Origin: Cichorium intybus | Taxonomy: Eukaryota > Streptophyta > Magnoliopsida > Asterales > Asteraceae | NCBI GenBank assembly: GCA_023525715.1 | Contig: CM042013.1 | Span: forward strand, 81,134,994-81,198,993 | Direction of reading: 5' to 3' | DNA length: 64,000 nucleotides | Shown: one piece after another, positions 39,184-48,886 of the stretch | Position numbering within the stretch: position 1 is the stretch's first letter | Layout: each line of letters starts with the position of its first letter | The notes under the pieces: generated by a model | Seen by the model: the letters and a program-made list of their open reading frames with translations, nothing else | The model's database searches: none | What the model was told of the DNA's origin: nothing | Translations under genes and position numbers: made by a program

Positions 39184-39908
39184 GGGAAATCTCCAATAAA
39201 GTCTCATTATTTTAGGCTACTTTATAAAAAATCCCAAAATTATTTTTTTTTACAAAAAAGGACAAATACCGACTAGCATATTCATTTTAGTCATTTCATC
39301 CGGTTTACCAAGTTTCCTAGATTGTAAGTTTTCAGTAAAGTCTCACTATTTTTTATCAATTTATGAAAAAGTCCAAATATTAATTTTTTGGGAAACCTCA
39401 ATTAAAGTCCCAATATTTTGGTTCATTCTATGAAAAAAAACTCAAATTAATTCTTATTAATAAAAAGTCTTAAATTAATTTTTATCAACAAAAATGACAG
39501 AAACTACACGTTTTATCTATAATAAAGTCCTAATATTTTCGCACAGTTTACGGAAAAAGTCCCAACATTAGTCGGTTTTTTGTCCTTTTTTGTTAATAAA
39601 AATTAATTTAGGACCTTTTTGTTAATAAAAATTAATTTGAGACTTTTTCATAAATGGAGCCAAAATATTGGGACTTTATTAGAGATTTCCCTAATTTTTC
39701 TACACAAAATAATAAGACTTTTTCATAAACAAACCCAAAATAATTGGAGTTTATTGGAGATTTCCAATTTAGAAAATCTGTTAAACCTGAAGAAATGTCT
39801 AAACTGAATACATTAGCCGGTATGTTGTCTTTTTCTGTAAATAAAATTAATTTTATGACTGTTTCATAAATTGACTCAAAAATAATAAAACTTTATTGAA
39901 GATTTCAC
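39184..39908. mobile_element. Fold-back element with a second one nested in it
   Basis: The outer arms (GGGAAATCTCCAATAAAGTC at the left; CTTTATTGAAGATTTCAC at the right) belong to the same family as 37271 and begin only 12 bp after that element ends. The loop was the target of the 302-bp element at 39390-39691. No coding sequence. Confidence 0.75.
39390..39691. mobile_element. Nested fold-back MITE with 9-bp duplication
   Basis: Starts GGGAAACCTCAATTAAAGTC and ends GGACTTTATTAGAGATTTCCC. The flanks TAATTTTTT (39381-39389) and TAATTTTTC (39692-39700) match at 8 of 9 bases, as expected for Mutator-type insertion. Within it AAAAATTAATTTAGGACYTTTT is duplicated in tandem near 39595-39640. Confidence 0.8.
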
Positions 39909-40876
39909 ATAAAATAACTAAAATATAGTAGCCATTTTGTTTATCTGTTAAGTTACATTGTGTAGAAAGATACACCTATTAAATTAAATATAGACCAAAA
40001 TGATAAAATGGTTGAAAAAATATGTCATGAATTAATAAAATAACTAAAATACAGTTGCCATTTGTTTTTCTGATATATGTATTATATCGTTGAATAATAA
40101 GGTAAGATCTATAAATTTATTATAATCACAGTGTACTAGTTAATTTTTTTATATGTTGATATATCACTTTTACTTGTGATTTTTTGATAATTCAATAATC
40201 AAGTTGGTTTTAAATACTTAATTGATACGATCCATAACAAAAGGGGATGTTATTATAATTTATAATTACATAACAATAAAAAGTTCAAACACAAATTACC
40301 ATATAAATAAAATTTATAACTTTAAATAAAACAATAAATCCTCATACAACATCCATAAGGTTATGAGATGTGGTGACGTGTCATTTTCTATCATTCTTCC
40401 TTCACTTTCTCTTTCACCAAGAAAATTGTTATCTCTCATAACTTTTAATGCTAAAGATCGTGTATTGTACAAGTGAAAAAAGAAGAGGCGGGAGAAGTTT
40501 GTTGTGCCTTCTCACCATGGAGGGGAAAAAAGGAGGTGGTCTTCATCTCACTTCACCTGTATGCCACATAAGCTCATCGCACTATATAAAGATGATCATG
40601 AGTCCGAAATTGAACCGAATGGAACCAAACCCAAAAAGAGCCTGAAACTGAAAACATGGATTTGATGGAACCAAAGATCGAATCGATATGTAAATCAGTT
40701 CTCGGTTTGGGTATAGGACCCGTTGGAACCCACTCGTGTATTTGGGTAGCAGGTATTCTCAAGAAACTGTACCACCCTTCCACAAACACGAAAATCTTGT
40801 TGCTCGGAGACTCTATCATCTCACCCAAACGAATGATCTATCACACACAAAAGGTAAGATTTCATAAAAATCAGAT
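39909..40876. other. Gene-free stretch
   Basis: AT-rich to 40330, then a more balanced part (40360-40860) with overlapping short frames on both strands (40448-40645, 40656-40904, and minus 40574-40828). None shows a domain or convincing coding composition. Confidence 0.4.
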
Positions 40877-41266
40877 TATATACCCCTTATTTCGGGGCTT
40901 GTAACCCAATCAATATGCAATCAAATAAAGTGTTTATATAGTCTTAAATTAACTACAAATAGTGAACTAAATGATGGGAAAAAAATCACATCATTCTGAT
41001 ATCCTATGACCATGTCAGAACAGTTTAAAGTTGGGCATAAAATCTAAAGCAATGTTGAAACAAAAAAAAGATCAAATTTCATACCTCTTGTTCTGGGGCT
41101 TGTAACCCAGTCAATATGCAACAAAATAAAGTGTTTATATAGTCTAAATCTAACTATAAACAATGAACTAAATGATGGAGAAAAATCAGGCCATTCTGAT
41201 ATCGTATGAAACGGTTAGGACAGTTTAAAGTTGGTGACAAAATTTAAAACAGTGTTGAAACAGAAA
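40877..41266 (+). repeat. Two-copy tandem duplication, period 201 bp
   Basis: GGGGCTTGTAACCCA recurs at 40894 and 41095, and GTGTTTATATAGTCT, GAACTAAATGATGG and CAGTTTAAAGTTGG recur at the same spacing. The copies differ at roughly one base in ten. No coding role seen. Confidence 0.8.
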
Positions 41267-41724
41267 ATCAAATTTAAGACATAAAATAAGCAAATTATAG
41301 AAAAAAAACAAAAACATTTTCCATAATTTTTATTTCATGTCACGATATAGCAATAACAAATGTTTTCTTCGTAAAAGAAAAGTTCAAAAGAATCATACTT
41401 TTACATAAAAGTTGCCATCAACGAGTTTCTTAATTATCTTCAATTGTCACCAAAACTAATCCATCGAAAAGTTCTTTTGTCATTGTGGAGCGCAAAGACT
41501 TTAACAACTTCAGTTTAGAAAAATCTAGATTTTGGGATGCAAGATTAACAGCAATAGGCAACAACTTTTAAAAGAGATGGTAGAAATCTTGATCTTATTT
41601 CACCAATTATGCCCAATATAAATACACGTATAGATCATTATTTACAGGATATTTTGTTACCTATAATAAATTGATAAATACAATTTGTTTGGCTAATCTA
41701 TACATATCACATATATACATAAAT

Positions 41725-44049
41725 CGCCTAATACTCCCCCGCGGTTTCAGCAGGAGGGTGTCGTACGCTGAGACTGTCCCTGAACTCGTCAAATAAGAAG
41801 CGGGGTAACCCTTTTGTGAAAATGTCGGCGAGTTGATATCGTGATGGAACATGCAGAACTCGAACCTCACCTTTCGTTACTTTTTCTCAAACAAAGTGAA
41901 TATCCATTTCAATATGTTTGGTCCGTTGATGTTGCACTAGATTGCCGGAGAGGTAGATGACACTTACATTGTCACAGTAGACAATTGTTGCAGTGGTGAG
42001 TGGACAGTGAAGTTCAAGTAAGAGGTTGCGTAACCAACTTGTTTCAGCGACAACATTGGCAACTCCTCGATATTCAGCTTCGGCACTGGATCGTGACATG
42101 GTTTGCTGGCGTTTAGAGGACCATGAGATGAGGTTATCCCCGAGAAAAACACAATACATGAAAGTGGATCGCCTGGTGTCTGTGCATCCACCCCAATCGG
42201 CATCCGTATAGCAGATGAGCCGTGAGGAGGTGGATATTGTAAGGTGTAATCTAAGATGTAAGGTACCTTGCAGATATCGAATGATGCGTTTTAAAGCACT
42301 CATATGATCAGTGCGCGGGTCACGCATGTGCAAGCAAACTTGTTGAACCCCATAGGTGAGATCCAGGCGGGTAAATGTGAGATATTGCAGTGCTCCGGCT
42401 AAGCTGCGATAGTGAGTAGCGTCAGAAACTGGTTCACCGGCGCTGGAGCTGAGTTTGCTATTAGTGTCAACGGGTGTTTGAGCCGGTTTGCACGATGCCA
42501 TACATGCACGTTCAATAATTTATTTTGCATATTGTTCCTGACTGAGAAAAATACCCTGTGTGTCACGTTTCACTACAATACCGAGAAATAATTCAAGGGG
42601 CCCAGATCCTTCATTGCGAATTCTTTGGCAAGAAGGGCAATGAGTGTCGATCGAAATTTGGGAGACGAGGGCGTCAAGATGATATCATCAACGTATAAAA
42701 TAAGATAAGCCATGTCGTTCTCGTGATGGTAGATGAACAGGGAGTGATCACTTTTGCTATGAGTGAAACCAATGTGTGTGGCATAATCAGCAAGGCATTG
42801 GTACCACGCCTGTGGGGACTGTTTCAGACCGTACAATGAGTTTCGTAGGAGGCATACATGATCAGGATGATGAGGGTCACGGAAACCTAATGGTTGGTGC
42901 ATGTATCACCTCGAATTCGTAATACGAAACTTTCATAAACTTCCACTCTTTTATAGACTCGATGGTTGATATTACAACTCGATTAAGATTGCCATGCAGG
43001 AACGCGTTCTTGACATCTAGCTGATGAATTTGCCAAGACTTTGAGATGGCAATGCTAAGAACTGATCGGATTGTTGCAGGTTTAACTACGGGATTGAACG
43101 TCTCGTAGCAGTCAACGCCGACTTGTTGGGAGCGGCCATCTCCTACCAGACGTGCTTTGTAGTGCTCAAAACTCCCATCAGATTTCTTTTTATGACAAAA
43201 AATCCACATGGAGCGAATGACCTGTATGTTAGGCTAATGCAGAACGAGAACCCAAGTACCAATTTCAATTAAAGCATTAAATTCATCAGTCATAGCCATT
43301 TTCCAATTAGGATCAAAGAGAGAGCACTGTTGGGATTGTGAGGAATCGGAGAGAGGGAAGAAGAATTGAAGAGATTGAAAACTGGTTTGGTTTGGAGATA
43401 CCGGACATACTATGGGTATGTATGGTACGAGTTTGGGTCGGAGTAGGGGTGGTGGGTTTGGAGAGGGCGGGGTGGATTGGGAGGCCGTAGGCGTAGGTGG
43501 TACTTGGGGGTGGGGTGGGTTGGGTCAGAGTTTGTATCGGGTAGATAGGTGTCGGGCTGGGTGGGAGGAGACATAAAATAATGGTAAGGGAAAGTGGTGA
43601 GAAAGTCATAGGATGGCGGGGAAGCAGGTTTTTGGTTTATGAAAGGGAAGAAATTTTCATCGAAGAGAACATGTCGGGAGAGAATGATTTTCTTATTGTA
43701 GAGATTGTAGCATTTGTAGCCACGATGATTTTGGTGGTAGCCAAGAAAGACGTATGGAGTTAAGCGGGGTTGTAGTTTATTAATAGTGGTTGATGGGAAG
43801 AGAGGATAGCATAAGCATCCAAAAGTACGAAGGTGGGAATAGGATGGAAGACGGTGATAGAGTATTTGGGTTGGTGATCGGAATTGAAGAAGTTTGGAGG
43901 GAAGGATGTTTAGAATATAGGTGGTCACTTGAAGATCATGATGCCAGAAAATGGTGGGTGCTTTGGAATCAGATAGGAGTGTGCAAACAATGTTGTTTAT
44001 AGCACGAATTTTACGCTCAGATTTGCCATTTTGTGAGGATGTGTGCGGG
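41725..44049 (-). pseudogene. Copia integrase-RT-RNase H, broken
   Basis: Reading down the minus strand: integrase C-terminus (HTSSQNGKSERKIRAINNIV near 44040-43980; HLRTFGCLCYPL; ILSRHVLFDENFFPF); a Pro-rich linker; RT (LDVKNAFLHGNL; NSLYGLKQSPQAWYQ; the polymerase box YLILYVDDIIL near 42690); and RNase H (TDADWGGCTDTRRST; SSAEAEYRGVANVVAETSWL; KHIEMDIHFV). A frameshift lies near 42573-42590, a stop replaces a codon at 41886, and a foreign block occupies 42903-42985. A purine run (GGGGGAG) after the stop near 41724 suggests the polypurine tract and the start of the 3' LTR. The upstream remainder lies across the inserted Tat-like element, at 48868-48886. Confidence 0.9.
42903..42985 (-). repeat. 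Foreign block inside copia RT
   Basis: Copia RT normally runs from NAFLHG-L straight to the short segment before PPGF. Here about 80 bp intervene, ending in VSYYEFEVIH. This block aligns with 33660-33740 (shared GTAATATCAACCATC and TATTACGAATTCGAGGTGAT). It looks like a piece of another gene or element acquired by template switching or insertion. Confidence 0.7.
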
Positions 44050-45155
44050 TGACACGCCTAGGTCGTCGTGCGGTCAAAAATAAAGAAAAACCTAACACAC
44101 ACTAGTATAGTGGTAGTCAGGGTCGATCCGCAGGAGCTTCGTGGTTAGACTAAATGACAGATTACCAACTAGTAGTGTCATGCTACAGTCGGAGGATCTA
44201 GTTTCTAAAGTCTCAACTATCCAAAGACAATAACCAAACAAAGTCAAACCAAGCATAAGCTAAGCTCAACTCAACCTAACCTAGTCACTTTCTGAAATTA
44301 GAAATGCATCTCTAAATCAGAAGCAAACAAAGGCATCCAAACCAACCAATCACAAGGTATAACCTAAACCAATAGCTATAGTCCAAATGAACAAGTACTG
44401 GCCACAGTTCAATACCTAAGCTAACCTATTTGGCTACTGATTTCAGCAAAGGAAATAGTCCCAAACAAGGTCAAAATAACATTCAAACACAATACAATAA
44501 CCAAAACCAAACACAAACATCCAAAACACCGAAAAACCAATATTAATTGTAACCAAATGCTTTCATTAACCAAATTCAGATTCCAAACATCCAAACAGTA
44601 ACTAATGATGCTAAAACAGAAACCTAAAGCTTGGTATCAATGGTTGTCACTCCCAAAGATACAAACCAAGGCTTACAAATATCTAACTAAATGAAATAAA
44701 AATCCAAAACATGAAAATACCAATTGAGAAGTTGTTGGAACGAATTCTTGGAGTCAAAGAGCTTCAAGGTCGATTTTACACCCGGTCTTTGCTAGGGTTT
44801 TCGGCTGAAAGTGCATCTATTTATACTTGTAAATTTCCCGCAGCCGCGCCGCGCAGATGAAGAATCCGCGGCGCGCGTACTAATCTTTTCCCGTTTCTTC
44901 GGCATTTGAATGTGTTACACCGCCTTAAGCCCGCGTCGCGTGTATCATAGATCCGCGGCGCGCGTACGAGTTTCCTTGATTTTTCATTCTTTTCCAAACT
45001 TCTTCCTTTTGCACGCTTTTAGTCCTTGTTTCCATTCTTTTCTTCCAAACAAGTCCTGGCACAAAACATGAGAATACCCAGACATATCTGATATAATTTC
45101 ATCAAGAACAGGGCTGAACAACGCCTAAAATGCTTGATATCACTAGGCGTTGTCA
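44050..45155 (-). repeat. 3' LTR of the Tat-like element
   Basis: 1106 bp, same length as its partner. It contains two GC-rich patches with CCGCGGCGCGCGTAC (about 44865 and 44950). In element orientation the AAGTGTGGGGTG purine-rich stretch (45156-45172) lies just upstream and may serve as the polypurine tract. Confidence 0.9.
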
Positions 45156-46383
45156 AACACCCCACACTTGTGCCTTGCTTGTCCCCAAGCAAGAGAGTTT
45201 TTAACAAATTATAATAAAGAATCAAACAATTTTTGACTGTGTTCAGTTTCAAAGTTTATTGCTCTATGAGTTAGAGTGGAATAGTTCGCGAAAACATAAT
45301 TGAATTGTTCTTTGGAATTCATGGCTTTCTAGAGAACCCTTGATTACAAATTTTCTGTCCACAATGAAGTGTACTTACTCATTCAGATTCTAAAGGCCAT
45401 TAAGGAATTGTCCATGACTTTCGATGTTGTCCGTATAGCGAGCTTTCAGAAATACCATCCCAGACCAGACGATCTTAGGTGGTAAGGTGCGTAAGGTCCA
45501 CCCATTTTAGACCTACCGGCTCGAACAACAAAGGCCACAGATTGACATTTCCTTCCTAAATTCCAATCCTAAAACAGCTCAATCTTCTAAACTCGTAAAA
45601 CTCAACTTATTTGACTAACTAATAGCATGATCACAAATAAACAGTATTTCTTGAAAAATACCAGTGCTATCACAATCACAAACCATTCATTTCAAAATTG
45701 CAAATTATTAAAAATTTTGAAAAATATTGCTAAAATTTTGAAAATCGCTCATTTCTGCAAAAATTTCAAAAAATTACTCTTTCGACTGTCCACACCTCAC
45801 ACTTAAAACTGTACAACGTCCCCGTTGTACAAAAATTATTTTTCAGCATAAGGGAGAAAGAGTTACCCCTTTTTAGAACGGTAGATTGCTTGATTGTCGG
45901 GACCATTTGTAACAGGGTCGATCGTTCGCGTCATTCACGATGAAATCCGGGAGTCGGGACGCAGCAGTAAACACGCCGGCATAACACGAGTGTAGGGGTA
46001 CGGTGACCCCACACTTGCGTTATGCAACTCCATCAGTTGGTGCAGCAATCACAGTTTGGCGAGATACTAACAAACATATTAAAAATAGCAGCTCTATTTT
46101 GGGTTTAAACCAGAATCGTGACCCACCCAAAGATAGCGCCTCTATATTTAAAGATAGCGGTTCTATCTTTGATTTTTCCAATTTTTTCGTTTTTCATTTA
46201 TTTTAAAATCCCGTTCGACCACCCCACACTCGGGCCATGCCATGTCCTTTTGAAAAATTTTCCAAGTGATATTTTAACAAAATAAAAAATAAAAACTAAA
46301 AATTAAAATACTTATCGAAATGCCGGGTTGCCTCCCGAAAGCGCTTCTTTGCTCGGTCTTTTAGCTGGATCGCCTTTCTGCGG

Positions 46384-47658
46384 CTACGGTGTGTCGTACA
46401 CCATTTGACTCCACTGAATTTCAGTCACCACCGTCCTCTCGCTGATTCCATACTCCGATTTCCCCGGGTCAAATGGTTTGCCGGTTCCTCTGCTGTTGCC
46501 CGGTTGCCGTTTTCTGATTAATCCGCGGTAATGCTTAGAAGTAGCTTTAAACCTCCAAGCTCGGTCTTTCCTTCGGTATCTCTTCAAGATTACCGGCTTA
46601 GCGTGGAGCGCGCCCAGTGCCTCTACCAGTAATTGTTTTTCAGATTTCATTTTGCTTGCGTCTCGCGTGCTATCTTCAGTTTGCAATTTTGGCTTGCAGA
46701 ACCAATAAAAATTTTCCAATTGATTGGGATCGGGAGGCATATTGTTGGTATACTCCCGAATGTCCTCATCAATGGTATTAATCACATCTAATTTTCCATT
46801 CATGAATGGATCATGAGTGGCGATGAAATCATGTTTCTTATTTTCAAAAATCAACTCGTCGGCATCATCTTCTTGATCATCGTCCAACAGGTGGATCGGG
46901 ACCAAGAGTGAGCGACTGGTTTGATCTGGTGGTGGTACAAAGTCACCCATCACCAGATCCTTACTTTCAAAAGACTCAAAATTTTCAAAAATTCTAGGTT
47001 CGGGGGTAGTATTGTCATCTACACCCCCTTCCCCAATAGTATCAACAACTTCAACAATTTCGGGGATCGTTGGGCTGGGGTCTGTACTGTCACTTACAGC
47101 CTCCTCCACAACATCCTCATCAACCAAATTGTCTGGTGATGGTACAGATTCACACATCACCAGATCAACATTTTCAAAAACATCAAAAGCATCAAAAGCT
47201 GTTGAGTCAGAGGTAGCATTGTCACCTACAACCTCTTCCTCAACAGCCGTTTCGACCATCTCAATGGTCTCTTGATTTTCCCAAGGTGTATGCCCTTCCA
47301 TCACATGTTCAGGTGATGCAAGTTCACACACAGTATCACTGGTATAGAAACTACTCGCCTCCAGTTCTGGCGAAGGTGGTGAACATTTCCAACCTTCCTC
47401 TAACTGATCTAAAGAAGCTTGCAATCTTACAAGAGCATCAGCCTGATCCTTCTGCTCTTGGTGAGTGTTATACATGAGTACCCAAAGTTGGGCCCAAGTT
47501 GCAGAATTTTCAGGTTGAGATGACTCCTCAGTCCGCCATCCATTGTCATCGAATGATCCATTGTAGTAATCATCCTCGTAATAGGTGTCGGCCGGATTTT
47601 CATAATACTTATAATACTGATCCGGGTACATGTAATCGCCCATTATGAAGACGTACAC
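46384..47658 (-). CDS. 424-aa acidic ORF of the Tat-like element
   Basis: Intact from ATG to stop, beginning about 80 bp after the primer site, or at an internal Met (MGDYMYPDQYYKYYENP). The N-terminal 40 residues are Tyr/Asp-rich. A helical stretch follows (WAQLWVLMYNTHQEQKDQADALVRLQASLDQLEEGW, given here as one helix over about residues 55-90). The middle is very acidic and internally duplicated: VFENVDLVMCESVPSPDN (about 160-178) matches SFESKDLVMGDFVPPPDQ (about 228-245). The C-terminal 70 residues are basic (HAKPVILKRYRRKDRAW, then KHYRGLIRKRQPG). It has no protease, RT or zinc knuckle. It may act as a Gag-like or regulatory protein, but I recognise no family. Confidence 0.75.
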   Translation of the reverse strand: MYVFIMGDYMYPDQYYKYYENPADTYYEDDYYNGSFDDNGWRTEESSQPENSATWAQLWVLMYNTHQEQKDQADALVRLQASLDQLEEGWKCSPPSPELEASSFYTSDTVCELASPEHVMEGHTPWENQETIEMVETAVEEEVVGDNATSDSTAFDAFDVFENVDLVMCESVPSPDNLVDEDVVEEAVSDSTDPSPTIPEIVEVVDTIGEGGVDDNTTPEPRIFENFESFESKDLVMGDFVPPPDQTSRSLLVPIHLLDDDQEDDADELIFENKKHDFIATHDPFMNGKLDVINTIDEDIREYTNNMPPDPNQLENFYWFCKPKLQTEDSTRDASKMKSEKQLLVEALGALHAKPVILKRYRRKDRAWRFKATSKHYRGLIRKRQPGNSRGTGKPFDPGKSEYGISERTVVTEIQWSQMVYDTP

Positions 47659-47734
47659 ATACCAAAAATCAAAAAACTAAAATCAAACATCAAAAGAAAC
47701 AACCCTACTGATCGTCTATCCTAAGCGCACAACT

Positions 47735-47751
47735 CCCCGGAAACGGCGCCA
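47735..47751 (-). other. Primer-binding site of the Tat-like element
   Basis: On the minus strand TGGCGCCGTTTCCGGGG begins five bases after the LTR end. TGGCGCC-type sites are used by Tat/Ogre-type gypsy elements; the exact tRNA is not assigned here. Confidence 0.85.
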
Positions 47752-47756
47752 AATTT

Positions 47757-48862
47757 TGACACGCCTAGGTCGTCGTGCGGTCAAAAATAAAGAAAAACCT
47801 AACACACACTAGTATAGTGGTAGTCAGGGTCGATCCGCAGGAGCTTCGTGGTTAGACTAAATGACAGATTACCAACTAGTAGTGTCATGCTACAGTCGGA
47901 GGATCTAGTTTCTAAAGTCTCAACTATCCAAAGACAATAACCAAACAAAGTCAAACCAAGCATAAGCTAAGCTCAACTCAACCTAACCTAGTCACTTTCT
48001 GAAATTAGAAATGCATCTCTAAATCAGAAGCAAACAAAGGCATCCAAACCAACCAATCACAAGGTATAACCTAAACCAATAGCTATAGTCCAAATGAATA
48101 AGTAATAGCCACAGTTCAATACCTAAGCTAACCTATTTGGCTACTGATTTCAGCAAAGGAAATAGTCCCAAACAAGGTCAAAATAACATTCAAACACAAT
48201 ACAATAACCAAAACCAAACACAAACATCCAAAACACCGAAAAACCAATATTAATTGTAACCAAATGCTTTCATTAACCAAATTCAGATTCCAAACATCCA
48301 AACAGTAACTAATGATGCTAAAACAGAAACCTAAAGCTTGGTATCAATGGTTGTCACTCCCAAATATACAAACCAAGGCTTACAAATATCTAACTAAATG
48401 AAATAAAAATCCAAAACATGAAAATACCAATTGAGAAGTTGTTGGAACGAATTCTTGGAGTCAAAGAGCTTCAAGGTCGATTTTACACCCGGTCTTTGCT
48501 AGGGTTTTCGGCTGAAAGTGCATCTATTTATACTTGTAAATTTCCCGCAGCCGCGCCGCGCAGATGAAGAATCCGCGGCGCGCGTACTAATCTTTTCCCG
48601 TTTCTTCGGCATTTGAATGTGTTACACCGCCTTAAGCCCGCGTCGCGTGTATCATAGATCCGCGGCGCGCGTACGAGTTTCCTTGATTTTTCATTCTTTT
48701 CCAAACTTCTTCCTTTTGCACGCTTTTAGTCCTTGTTTCCATTCTTTTCTTCCAAACAAGTACTGGCACAAAACGTGAGAATACCCAGACATATCTGATA
48801 TAATTTCATCAAGAACAGGGCTCAACAACGCCTAAAATGCTTGATATCACTAGGCGTTGTCA
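47757..48862 (-). repeat. 5' LTR of the Tat-like element
   Basis: In element orientation this is the upstream LTR, next to the primer site. A TATA-like TATAAATAGATGC lies near 48520-48535 on the minus strand, a plausible promoter. Confidence 0.9.
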
Positions 48863-48886
48863 GCGGGCAGGAGAAACGGAATTACA

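Larger units (their letters stand above)
44050..48862 (-). mobile_element. Non-autonomous Tat-like LTR retrotransposon, 4.8 kb
   Basis: Two 1106-bp LTRs (44050-45155 and 47757-48862) begin TGACACGCCTAGG and end CTAGGCGTTGTCA. They differ at about seven bases by eye. A perfect 5-bp duplication GCGGG flanks the element. On the minus strand the primer site TGGCGCCGTTTCCGGGG follows the first LTR, typical of the Tat/Ogre branch of gypsy elements. The only gene is a 424-aa ORF; RT, RNase H and integrase are absent. It split a copia integrase gene: copia sequence reads on across it (SCPHTSSQ at the join). Confidence 0.9.

Noticed and set aside
40574..40904. Two overlapping frames of 82 and 84 aa on opposite strands
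   Set aside because: They mirror each other, lack a domain and have no promoter or splice support.
43313..43609. Pro/Thr-rich frame overlapping the copia gene
   Set aside because: Shadow of the copia linker region; the neighbouring frame carries the integrase motifs.
47012..47275. Ser/Thr-rich plus-strand frames opposite the 424-aa ORF
   Set aside because: Antisense shadows of the acidic coding sequence.
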